Shown here piece after piece: positions 25,992 to 33,971 of a DNA stretch of 35,747 nt. The notes below the pieces were generated by a model. The model saw only the letters and a list, made by a program, of their open reading frames with translations, searched no databases and had not been told where the DNA came from. The stretch comes from Endobacter medicaginis (GTDB lineage: Bacteria; Pseudomonadota; Alphaproteobacteria; Acetobacterales; Acetobacteraceae): the NCBI RefSeq assembly GCF_014192375.1, contig NZ_JACHXV010000016.1, positions 1-35,747 on the forward strand, given 5' to 3'. The translations under genes and the position numbers were made by a program. Every line of letters starts with the position of its first letter. The stretch's first letter is position 1.

Positions 25992-26057
25992 TGATTGGGC
26001 GCTACAACGGGTCGCAGGCGGCTTGCGCTCGAGCACGGAACGGACTCTGATTGCCCG

Positions 26058-26774
26058 ATGATACCGAAACATTCCGCGTTGATCGCCCCGAGCCTGCTGG
26101 CGGGTGATTTCAGCCGTGCGGCGGAAGAAGCCGCCGCCGTCGAGGCCGCAGGGGCGGACCTGCTGCATCTCGACGTGATGGACGGGCATTTCGTGCCCAA
26201 CATCACCTTCGGTGCGCAGTTCATCAAGGCGCTGAGGCCGAAGACGAAGCTGTTCTTCGACGTGCATCTGATGGTGGCACCGGTGGATGCGCATCTGAAG
26301 GCCTTCGCCGATGCCGGGGCGGACCGGATCCATGTGCATGTCGAGGCGGGCCCGCACCTGCACCGCACCTTGCAGGCGATCCGCGACCTCGGCTGCACCG
26401 CGGGGGTGGCGATCAATCCGGCCACGCCCGCGGTGGCGGTGGCCGAGGTGCTGGATCTGGTGGATGCGATCCTGGTGATGACGGTCAATCCCGGCTGGGG
26501 CGGGCAGAAATTCATCACCTCGACCCTGCCCAAGATCACACGACTGCGTGAGATGGCGGATGCGACCGGGCGCGACATCGCCGTGCAGATGGATGGCGGC
26601 ATCGATCTCGAGACGATCGGCCCGGCGCATGCGGCCGGGGCGGATCGCTATGTCGCCGGCAGCGCGATCTTCGGCACCGGCGACTATGCCCGCGCGATCG
26701 ACGGGCTGCGGCGGGCGGCGCTGGCGACGGTGCGCGGGACCGGCGAGGACGGCCGGCCGGACCCGATGCGCTGA
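26058..26774 (+). CDS. rpe: Ribulose-phosphate 3-epimerase
   Basis: This 238-residue TIM-barrel enzyme interconverts ribulose 5-phosphate and xylulose 5-phosphate. Signatures are IAPSLLAGDF at the start, HLDVMDGHFVPNITFG, DVHLMV, MTVNPGWGGQKF and VQMDGGID, including the metal-binding His/Asp pairs and the phosphate loop at the C-terminus (VAGSAIFG). ATG 26058 gives MIPKHSALIAPSLL; an extension to 25995 is not supported. Its stop overlaps the next start by one base (TGATG), so the heparinase-like gene is coupled. Confidence 0.95.
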   Translation: MIPKHSALIAPSLLAGDFSRAAEEAAAVEAAGADLLHLDVMDGHFVPNITFGAQFIKALRPKTKLFFDVHLMVAPVDAHLKAFADAGADRIHVHVEAGPHLHRTLQAIRDLGCTAGVAINPATPAVAVAEVLDLVDAILVMTVNPGWGGQKFITSTLPKITRLREMADATGRDIAVQMDGGIDLETIGPAHAAGADRYVAGSAIFGTGDYARAIDGLRRAALATVRGTGEDGRPDPMR

Positions 26775-28474
26775 TGGTGGTCCGGCGCTGGACCCGCGAC
26801 GCGCGACTTTCGCTCGCCAGGCTGCCAGCGTTCGGCATCGGCCGCGTGCCGGATGCACCCGCGCATCCGATCCGCGACCCCTGGCCCGGCGATCCGGCGC
26901 AGGGGGCGCAGCTGATGCGCGGCAGCCTGACGGTCGATGGCGTCGCGGTGGCCGTCGCACCCGGGCAGTGGGCCACGCAGGGCGTGCCGGAAGCGGCGCG
27001 GGCACAGGTGCTGGGCTTTGCCTGGCTGCGCGACCTGCGCGCGCTGGGTACCGATGCGGCACGGCTGCGCGCGCGCGCGCTGGTGGGCGACTGGCTCGCC
27101 CAGGCGCGGCCCGATCCGCTGTCGCGCGCGGCCGAGGTGGTGGGCGCGCGGCTCGCCGCCTGGCTCGGGCACTACGATTTCTTTGCCGCCTCGGCCGATG
27201 ACGGATTCCGGCAGCGGCTGATGGGGCGGCTGCTGGCCGATGCGCGCACGCTGGCCGCCAGCGTGCCGACGCCGATGCATGACGTGCGTGCTCTGGTGGC
27301 GCTGAAGGGGCTGATTGTCGCCGGGGTGGCGATGCCGGAGAATTCCGGCTTCCTGGCGCGCGCGATGCGCTACCTCACCCCCGAGCTCAACCGGCAGGTG
27401 CTGCCCGATGGCTGTCATGCGGCGCGCAGCCCGGCGGTGCAGCTCGCGGTGCTGCGCGAGCTGATCGAGATCCGCATCGCACTGGCGGCGAGCCAGATCG
27501 GGCCGCCGCTGGCGCTGTCGGCCTGTCTGGACCGCATGGCGCCGGTGCTGCGCGCCATGCGGCATGGCGATGGCGGGCTGGCGCTGTTCAACGGCACGCG
27601 CGAGTCGAGTGCGGCGATGGTGGATCTGGTGCTGCAGCAGGCCGGGCGGGGGCGGGTCGCGGCGAGCGAGATGAGGGAGGGCGGCTTCCAGCGCATCAGT
27701 TCGGGGCGCGCCGCCCTGCTGATGGATTGCGGGCCGCCGGCACCGCCGGGGTTCGACCGCGAGGTGCATGCCGGCACGCTGTCGTTCGAGCTGTCGTTCG
27801 GGCGCGAGCGGATGATCGTCAATTGCGGGGCGGCGATCTCGCCCGCCTGGCGCGATGCGCTGCGCGCTACCGCCGCGCATTCGACGCTGACCGTCGAGGA
27901 TCGCAATTCCACCGAGCTGCGCCCCGGCGGCGGCATCGGCCGGCGGCCGAAGACGGTGAGCGTCGAGCGCAACGAAAGCGGCCAGGCGGTGTGGCTCGAT
28001 GCGAGCCATGACGGCTACGAGCCGAATTTCGCCGTGCGGCATCGGCGCAAGCTCTATGTCGGTGCCAATGGCGACGAGATCATCGGCGAGGACAGTCTCG
28101 AAGGGGCCCGGGGACGCGCGCCGCCGCGGCGCTTCGCGGTGCGGTTCCATCTGCATCCCTCGGTCCGTGTGCGGCTCGACGACGAGCCGGATGCGGTGGT
28201 GATCACGCTGCCCGGATCGGGCGCGGCGCGTTTCCTGATGCGTGTCGATGGCGGCACGCCGGTGCTGGAGGAAAGTGTCTATTGCGGGGGCGACAAGCCG
28301 GTCCCGACGCAGCAGATCGTGGTGCAGGTGGGTCTGCCCGCGGAGGAGACCGCCGCGGCGCGCAGCGAAGACGGGCACGACGCGCAGGACATCGGCGCCG
28401 ATACGGCGCAGCCCGGCGCCGAGGCGTCGTCGGCCGCGCAGACGGTGCGCTGGGCGCTGACCCGACTCGACTGA
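26774..28474 (+). CDS. Heparinase II/III-family protein
   Basis: The product is 566 residues. The N-terminal half is helical, an alpha-toroid-like region (LVGDWLAQARPDPL to NRQVLPDGCHAARSPAVQ). The C-terminal part is beta-rich with the family's SFELSFGRERMIVNCG, then RATAAHSTLTVEDRNS and the typical basic, Asp-rich strands (LYVGANGDEIIGEDSL). Such proteins are predicted polysaccharide lyases, but in alphaproteobacteria they sit in the rsmB-rpe-heparinase order and their substrate is unknown. No signal peptide is seen, which is odd for a lyase. It starts in the rpe stop. The C-terminal tail (from about residue 525) is acidic, low complexity and probably disordered. Confidence 0.85.
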   Translation: MVVRRWTRDARLSLARLPAFGIGRVPDAPAHPIRDPWPGDPAQGAQLMRGSLTVDGVAVAVAPGQWATQGVPEAARAQVLGFAWLRDLRALGTDAARLRARALVGDWLAQARPDPLSRAAEVVGARLAAWLGHYDFFAASADDGFRQRLMGRLLADARTLAASVPTPMHDVRALVALKGLIVAGVAMPENSGFLARAMRYLTPELNRQVLPDGCHAARSPAVQLAVLRELIEIRIALAASQIGPPLALSACLDRMAPVLRAMRHGDGGLALFNGTRESSAAMVDLVLQQAGRGRVAASEMREGGFQRISSGRAALLMDCGPPAPPGFDREVHAGTLSFELSFGRERMIVNCGAAISPAWRDALRATAAHSTLTVEDRNSTELRPGGGIGRRPKTVSVERNESGQAVWLDASHDGYEPNFAVRHRRKLYVGANGDEIIGEDSLEGARGRAPPRRFAVRFHLHPSVRVRLDDEPDAVVITLPGSGAARFLMRVDGGTPVLEESVYCGGDKPVPTQQIVVQVGLPAEETAAARSEDGHDAQDIGADTAQPGAEASSAAQTVRWALTRLD

Positions 28475-28504
28475 CCGGGGATCGGCCGACAGGGCCCGCC
28501 AGGC

Positions 28505-29860
28505 TCAGGTGGTGCGATGGCGGCCGGACAGACGCCACAACACCAGCAGCGCCAGCGCGCCGAGGCCGAGATCGAGACGCCCCGACGCGGTGGCGAGCAG
28601 GCTGAGCAGGACCGCGGCGAAGGCGGCGATGGTGAGCCACGACAGCAGCGGGAAGCCCCACATCGCCATGCCGGGCACCACCCTGCCGCCGCTGGTGCGG
28701 CGGCGGATCTGGGCGAGGCCGGCGAGGATGTAGGTGACGATGATCAGCGTCGCCGCGAGCGACAGGGCGATGACGTAGCCGGCCTGCGGCGAGACCAGAC
28801 CGAGCAGCGCGACCGCCACCGCCAGCCCGACCGCGCAGGCGACGGCGCCCACCGGCACGCCGGAGCGGTCGAGGCGGCCGAAGGCGGCGGGCGCATCGGC
28901 GGTGCCGGCCAGTTCGAACAGCACGCGCGAGGCGGCATACAGGGCCGAGTTGAGGCAGGAGGCGACGGCCACCAGCACCACCGCGGTGAGGATCTGCGCC
29001 GCCGCGCCGATGTGCAGCCGGGCGAGCGCGGTGGCGAAGGGCGACTGTCCGACGACGATCTGCGTGCGCGGCACGATCGCCAGCACCATCGCCAGACCCA
29101 CGACATGGAACAGTCCCACGCGCAGCACCAGCGAGCGCGAGGCGGCCCTGACCGCGCGCACCGGATCGATCGATTCGACGGCCGCGACGGTGGCGATCTC
29201 GAACCCGGTGAGGGTCTGGATCAGGATCGGCAGGATGGCGAGCGCGGCGAACCAGCCCTCCGGCGCCCAGCCTTCCGCGGCGAGCCGCCCCGCACGCGGC
29301 CCGCCCGGGGCGCCCGTGGCGGCTGCGACGAGGCCAATCAGCACGAAGCCGGCGATGGCGGCGAGCTTGACCAGCGACAGGGTCGCCTCGGTGCGGGCAT
29401 AGGCGCGGGCGGAGACGAGATTGTTGGCTCCGGTGAGCACCAGTACGCCGACGGCGCCATACCAGTCCGGTGCGCCGGTGAGTTGTGCGAACAGCGGTCC
29501 GGCGGCGATGATCTCCGAGCCGGCGGTCGCACCCCAGAACAGCACGTAGGCCCAGCCCGCGACGAAGCCGGCGCGCAGGCCGAGGGCGGCGCGGGTCTGG
29601 CCGATGAACGAGCCGGCCTGCGGGTCGGCGATCGCCATTTCCGCCAGCATCCGCATCTGCGCCATCATCAGCAGCCCGGCGAGGACGTAGAGCGGCAGCA
29701 CCATCGGTCCGGCGGCGCGCAGGCTGGCCGCGGAGCCGATGAACAGTCCCGCGCCGATCACCCCGCCGATGGCGATCAGCCCGACCAGGGAGGGGGTCAG
29801 GGTGTGGCGCAGGCGGCTCGCCGGGGCGGCGGACGGTGGGGTCGGGTCGGTCTGCATCAT
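28505..29860 (-). CDS. Amino acid permease (APC superfamily)
   Basis: This 451-residue inner-membrane protein has about 12 hydrophobic segments. Helix 1 carries IGGVIGAGLFIGSA, the glycine-rich consensus of amino acid-polyamine-organocation transporters that breaks the helix at the substrate site. The segment LTGFEIATVAAVESIDP fits the AAT subgroup (GABA, proline, aspartate, phenylalanine and similar). Substrate cannot be fixed. Two ATG codons lie at 29860 and 29857; a GGAG directly precedes the first, so the second may be used. It is convergent with the heparinase-like gene and divergent from the glycosyltransferase gene. Confidence 0.88.
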   Translation of the reverse strand: MMQTDPTPPSAAPASRLRHTLTPSLVGLIAIGGVIGAGLFIGSAASLRAAGPMVLPLYVLAGLLMMAQMRMLAEMAIADPQAGSFIGQTRAALGLRAGFVAGWAYVLFWGATAGSEIIAAGPLFAQLTGAPDWYGAVGVLVLTGANNLVSARAYARTEATLSLVKLAAIAGFVLIGLVAAATGAPGGPRAGRLAAEGWAPEGWFAALAILPILIQTLTGFEIATVAAVESIDPVRAVRAASRSLVLRVGLFHVVGLAMVLAIVPRTQIVVGQSPFATALARLHIGAAAQILTAVVLVAVASCLNSALYAASRVLFELAGTADAPAAFGRLDRSGVPVGAVACAVGLAVAVALLGLVSPQAGYVIALSLAATLIIVTYILAGLAQIRRRTSGGRVVPGMAMWGFPLLSWLTIAAFAAVLLSLLATASGRLDLGLGALALLVLWRLSGRHRTT

Positions 29861-30009
29861 CTCCGGTTCGGCTGGCCGCGGGAACGGGCCAGCGTGGCAC
29901 GGGCGCGGGCGGCAGGCGATGGGCCGGGGAGTGGGAGGGCGCGCCGGTTTTGCCTGGGCGGAGCACCGCGCCTACCTTCGGTGCGTCATTCGATGCCGCC
30001 GGGGATGAT

Positions 30010-30025
30010 TGTTTCACGTGAAACT
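30010..30025. promoter_or_regulatory. parS-like ParB-binding site
   Basis: TGTTTCACGTGAAACT contains the perfect 14-bp palindrome GTTTCACGTGAAAC. It differs from the classic bacterial parS sequence (TGTTTCACGTGAAACA) only in the last base. ParB binds such sites to load onto the chromosome and organise the origin region. Alphaproteobacteria use nearly the same sequence. It includes GTG 30018-30020, the likely start codon of the glycosyltransferase gene. It is the only copy in this window. No parA or parB gene is present here. Confidence 0.75.
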
Positions 30026-31148
30026 TCTCGAGATCGCCAATGTCGATTTCTCGCTGCGGCACTTCCTGCTGCCGCTGATGCGCACGCTGCGGGCGCGCGG
30101 CCACGAGGTGGTGGGGGCGAGCGCGGACGGCGCGCTGCTGGAGGTGGCACGCGAGGAAGGGTTCCGCGTCGAGGTGCTGCCGATGGCGCGCAGCCTGTCG
30201 CCGATCGCGCAGTGGCGCGCGCTGCGCGCCACGCTGCGGCTGATCCGCCGGGAACGGCCCGACATCGTGCATGCCCACATGCCGATCAGCGGCTTTGTCG
30301 CCCGGCTGGCCGCGCGTCTCGGCGGGGTGCCAGTGGTGGCCTATACCTGTCACGGTTTCCTGTTCAACCAGCCGGGCCCGTGGGCGCGGCGCGCGCTGGG
30401 GCTGATGGTGGAATGGATCGGCGGCCGACTGACGGACCGTTATTTCACCGTCTCGCGCGAGGAGGCCGACGATGCGCGGCGGTGGCGCATCCACCGCGAT
30501 CCGGTGGCGATCGGCAACGGGCGCGATCCGGCGCTGTTTCATCCCGACCCGTCGGCACGTCGGGCGCTCCGGGCCGAGCTGGGCGTGCCGGCGGAGGCCG
30601 TGGTGGTGGTGGTGGTCTCCCGGCTGGTCGCGCACAAGGGGTATCCCGACCTGCTGCCGGCGATGGAGGCCGTGCCGGGTGCCGAGCTGTGGGTGGTGGG
30701 CGAGCGGCTGGCCAGCGATCACGGCGCCAGCCTCGATGCCGCCTTCGCCCGGGCCGAGGCCAGGCTCGGGCCGCGGCTGCGGCGGCTGGGCTACCGGGCG
30801 GATGTGGCGCGGGTGCTGGCGGCGGCCGACATCTTCACCCTGCCGAGCCGGTTCGAGGGCCTGCCGATGTCGGTGATCGAGGCGATGCTGTGCGGGCTGC
30901 CGGTGGTGGCGACCGATATCGCCGGCCCGCGCGAGCAGGTGTGCGACGGCCTGACCGGGCTGCTGGTGCCGCCCGGCGACCGCGACGCCCTGGCGGGCGC
31001 CCTTGGCCGGCTCGTCGCCGATGCGGACCTGCGCGCCGCGATGGGGGCCGCCGGGCGGGCGCGCGCGCTGGCGCTGTTCGACGAGGCGGCGATCCTGACC
31101 CGCACCGCCGAACTGCTGGAGCAGACGGCGGCGAGATGTGGCCGTTGA
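30018..31148 (+). CDS. Glycosyltransferase family 4 protein
   Basis: The product is 376 residues with the GT-B fold of family 4: MKLLEIANVDFSLRHFLLPL, then HAHMPISGFVARLAARLGGV in the acceptor domain. VVVVVSRLVAHKGYPDLLPA and SRFEGLPMSVIEAMLCGLPV follow in the donor domain; the latter carries the E-x7-E nucleotide-sugar signature. The enzyme would transfer a sugar from a nucleotide or lipid donor, probably in envelope or exopolysaccharide synthesis. GTG 30018 gives the start normal for the family; TTG 30009 is an alternative. The GTG lies inside the parS-like palindrome. The next gene, a lytic transglycosylase, is 88 nt downstream. Confidence 0.88.
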   Translation: MKLLEIANVDFSLRHFLLPLMRTLRARGHEVVGASADGALLEVAREEGFRVEVLPMARSLSPIAQWRALRATLRLIRRERPDIVHAHMPISGFVARLAARLGGVPVVAYTCHGFLFNQPGPWARRALGLMVEWIGGRLTDRYFTVSREEADDARRWRIHRDPVAIGNGRDPALFHPDPSARRALRAELGVPAEAVVVVVVSRLVAHKGYPDLLPAMEAVPGAELWVVGERLASDHGASLDAAFARAEARLGPRLRRLGYRADVARVLAAADIFTLPSRFEGLPMSVIEAMLCGLPVVATDIAGPREQVCDGLTGLLVPPGDRDALAGALGRLVADADLRAAMGAAGRARALALFDEAAILTRTAELLEQTAARCGR

Positions 31149-31236
31149 GGCACATCGGCCGGAGATTTCGTGCCAAGGACATGCGACAACGCACTGATTA
31201 ATTGTCTGTTCACCTGAACGGACCCATCGTCTGGCC

Positions 31237-32535
31237 ATGGCTCGGACCGGCATCGCCCCGCATCGGAGACGCATCGGCGTCGGCCTCGGCCGCTGCCTGC
31301 CGGCCGTTGTGCTGTGTATGGCGCTGGCCGCCTGCGGAGGGCCGAGCAGCCACTGGGCGTCGCGCGACTACACCCCGCCAGGGCCGGCCAGCGATCCGTG
31401 GGGGCCATATATCGGCGAGGCGTCGAGCCGCTTCTCGGTACCCGATCCCTGGATCAGGGCGGTGATGCACCAGGAATCGGGCGGCCATCAGTATATCGGC
31501 GGTCGGCCGACGACGTCGGCGAGCGGTGCGATGGGGCTGATGCAGCTCATGCCGGCCACCTATGCGGAGCTGCAGCAGCGTTATGGGCTGGGCAGCGACC
31601 CCTACGATCCGCACGACAACATCATCGCCGGGACCGGCTATATCCGGCAGCTCTATGACAAGTATGGCTCGCCCGGGTTCCTCGCCGCCTACAATGCCGG
31701 CCCGGGACGGCTCGACGACTACCTGACCGGCAATCGGGATCTGCCGCGCGAGACGGTGGATTACGTCAATGCGATCTCGCCGCATCTCGGCGGCGGCACG
31801 CCCGGCGGGTCGGGCGGCAGCGCGACGATGTATGCGGCGGCGAGCCCGCCGGCGCGCAGGGCGCCCTCGCGCCGACGCGGCAATGCCTGCGTGCAGGATG
31901 TCGATGCGGCCTATGATCCGTCCTCGTCCTGCGCACCGGCGGCATCGATGGCCAATCCGGCGCCGGTGGAGGTGGCGGCAGCGCCATCCGACGACCCGGC
32001 AATGCTGCCGGCCCGCCAGCAAGTCGCCCAAGCCACGCCGCGCTGTCCGGGCAATCCGGACGCCGCTTTCGATGCGCCCTGCCCCGCGCCGGCCCCCGTG
32101 CCGGCCGCCATGCCCGCTCCGGCACCGGTCTATGCGTCTGCCGCCCTGCCCGGCTATCGGGGTGCCTCGGTGCTGGGCGGTGGCACTCCCCCCTATGACG
32201 TTCCGCCCTATGGGCCGCCGCCGCCGGCCGTCCGGCCGAAGGTCACGCTCGCCGCCGCCCATGCGGCTCAACTCGCGGCCTATGGCGACTGGGGCATCCA
32301 GGTCGGCGCGTTCGACTCGCCCGCGCAGGCCCGCACCGCGACCTCGATCGCGCGGCAGGCCGATTATGGCCGTCTCGGCGGTGCGCGCAGCGTCGTTCAG
32401 GCCACCACTCCACCCGGCCGGGGGACGCTGTATCGCGCCCGCCTCGCCGGGCTGGCGCGGCAGACCGCCGGCGATGCCTGCGCGGAGCTCTCCAGCCACC
32501 GCATTGCCTGCATGGTGGTCGCACCCGGAGGCTGA
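31237..32535 (+). CDS. Lytic transglycosylase lipoprotein with SPOR domain
   Basis: The product is 432 residues. The N-terminus ends in a lipobox (LAAC, Cys33), so it is probably lipid-anchored in the outer membrane. The SLT domain covers about 55-185: SRFSVPDPWIRAVMHQESGG with the catalytic Glu80, then ASGAMGLMQLMPATY and FLAAYNAGPGRLDDYL. It would cleave peptidoglycan glycan strands. A Pro/Ala-rich linker (190-350) follows. The last about 80 residues form a SPOR-like domain (YGDWGIQVGAFDSPAQART), which binds denuded glycans at septa. The linker holds two cysteine-bounded copies of a D-A-A-Y/F-D motif (Cys218-Cys232 and Cys270-Cys282), unusual for the family. An alternative name is RlpA/Slt-like. 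The start ATG 31237 is clear. Confidence 0.9.
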   Translation: MARTGIAPHRRRIGVGLGRCLPAVVLCMALAACGGPSSHWASRDYTPPGPASDPWGPYIGEASSRFSVPDPWIRAVMHQESGGHQYIGGRPTTSASGAMGLMQLMPATYAELQQRYGLGSDPYDPHDNIIAGTGYIRQLYDKYGSPGFLAAYNAGPGRLDDYLTGNRDLPRETVDYVNAISPHLGGGTPGGSGGSATMYAAASPPARRAPSRRRGNACVQDVDAAYDPSSSCAPAASMANPAPVEVAAAPSDDPAMLPARQQVAQATPRCPGNPDAAFDAPCPAPAPVPAAMPAPAPVYASAALPGYRGASVLGGGTPPYDVPPYGPPPPAVRPKVTLAAAHAAQLAAYGDWGIQVGAFDSPAQARTATSIARQADYGRLGGARSVVQATTPPGRGTLYRARLAGLARQTAGDACAELSSHRIACMVVAPGG

Positions 32536-32596
32536 GCGCACCGCGGCCATCGGCGTGCTTGCGTCGGGGATGCGGATTTCCTACCCCGACGCGGCC

Positions 32597-33886
32597 ATGA
32601 ACGAACCCGACCGCCCCCGACCGCTCAGCCCCAGCGACCTGCGCACCTTCGCCCTCGCCTCGCTCGGCGGCGCGCTCGAATTCTACGACTTCATCATCTA
32701 CGTCTTCTTCGCCCCGCTGATCGGACGGCTGTTCTTCCCGCCCGGACTGCCGGGCTGGCTCGACGGGGTGAAGGATTTCGGCCTGTTTGCCGCGGGCTAT
32801 CTGGCGCGGCCGCTCGGCGGCCTGCTGATGGCGCATTTCGGCGACACGATCGGCCGCAAGCGGATGTTCACCCTGTCGGTGCTGCTGATGGCGATCCCGA
32901 CGCTGATCGCGGGGCTGCTGCCGGATTTCGCCGCGTTCGACCGTTACGGGATCGGCTATGCGGCGCCGCTGATCCTGCTGGGCCTGCGCATGCTGCAGGG
33001 AGCCGCGATCGGCGGCGAGGCGCCCGGCGCGTGGGTGTTCGTCGCCGAGCATGCGCCCCGCGGCCGGGTGGGGTTCGCCTGCGGGCTGCTGACCGCGGGG
33101 CTGACCTTCGGCATCCTGCTCGGCGCGCTGGTGGCGATGGCGATGCATGCGATGTGCAGCCCGGCGGAGCTCGCCGCCTGGGGCTGGCGCATCCCGTTCC
33201 TGCTCGGCGGGCTGTTCGGACTGTGTGCGATGGCGCTGCGCCGGCGGCTGCGCGAGACGCCGGTGTTCCTGGCCATGCAGGCGGAGGCGTCGCGCGCCGA
33301 ACGGCTGCCGATCGGCGAGGTGGTCGCGCGGCACCGTTTCGGGGTCGCGGTGTCGATGGCGGCGACGCTGATGCTGACCGGCGCGATCGTGGTGGTGATC
33401 CTGATGACGCCGGCGCTGCTCCAGCTGCATCGGCATCTGTCCGCGCCGCTGACGCTGCGCGCCAATGTCGCGGCCTGTGTGGCGATGACGGTCTCGGTGG
33501 TGCTGACCGGCCGCGCGCTCGACCGCTTCGACATCCTCGCCGTCGCCCTGGTCGAGGGGGCCGGGCTGATCGCCTCGGTCTATGCGCTGTACCTGTTCGC
33601 CGACATCCCCGGCGCGCTGCTGCCGCTCTGTGTGCTGGCCGGGGTGTTCGTGGGCATCGTCGCGGTGGTGCCGGCGCTGATGGTGCGGGTGTTTCCGCCC
33701 GCCGTGCGCTTCACCGGCCTCGCCTTCTCCTACAACCTCGCCTATGCGCTGTTCGGCGGGCTGACGCCGCTGGTGGTCTCGACGCTGATCGTGCGCACGC
33801 CACTGGCCCCCGCCCATCACGTCGCCATCGCCACCCTCGCCGGGGTGGGCGCGATCGCGCTCGCACGGCGACGCGGGCTGATCTGA
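32597..33886 (+). CDS. MFS transporter, metabolite:H+ symporter (MHS) type
   Basis: This 429-residue membrane protein has about 12 helices. It starts with SLGGALEFYDFIIYVFFAPL, the MHS-family first helix, and then has the loop 2-3 motif FGDTIGRKRMF and the fifth-helix signature RMLQGAAIGGEAPGAWVFV. These match citrate, proline, shikimate or alpha-ketoglutarate proton symporters (CitA, ProP, ShiA, KgtP). Substrate is not predictable from sequence. ATG 32597 is 61 nt downstream of the transglycosylase stop. It may be the third gene of the rightward group. Confidence 0.9.
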   Translation: MNEPDRPRPLSPSDLRTFALASLGGALEFYDFIIYVFFAPLIGRLFFPPGLPGWLDGVKDFGLFAAGYLARPLGGLLMAHFGDTIGRKRMFTLSVLLMAIPTLIAGLLPDFAAFDRYGIGYAAPLILLGLRMLQGAAIGGEAPGAWVFVAEHAPRGRVGFACGLLTAGLTFGILLGALVAMAMHAMCSPAELAAWGWRIPFLLGGLFGLCAMALRRRLRETPVFLAMQAEASRAERLPIGEVVARHRFGVAVSMAATLMLTGAIVVVILMTPALLQLHRHLSAPLTLRANVAACVAMTVSVVLTGRALDRFDILAVALVEGAGLIASVYALYLFADIPGALLPLCVLAGVFVGIVAVVPALMVRVFPPAVRFTGLAFSYNLAYALFGGLTPLVVSTLIVRTPLAPAHHVAIATLAGVGAIALARRRGLI

Positions 33887-33971
33887 CGGCATCGTCGACG
33901 GGCCTCGCGCGGGTCGGGACAGGGCATAATGCCGCGCCCAGACCTGCCACCCGACGGAGATGCCGAGCCCG

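Noticed and set aside
29861-30017. tRNA or small RNA gene in the permease/glycosyltransferase gap
   Set aside because: No cloverleaf with a TTCRA-type arm or CCA end could be built. I found no tRNA or rRNA in any gap.
31209-31220. Palindrome GTTCACCTGAAC before the transglycosylase gene as a LexA (SOS) box
   Set aside because: The arrangement and spacing do not fit the alphaproteobacterial GTTC-N7-GTTC box nor the Gram-positive GAAC-N4-GTTC box. The neighbouring genes are not SOS genes.
28203-31274. Long open frames on both strands over the permease and glycosyltransferase genes
   Set aside because: They are composition-driven and antisense or out of frame relative to recognised proteins.
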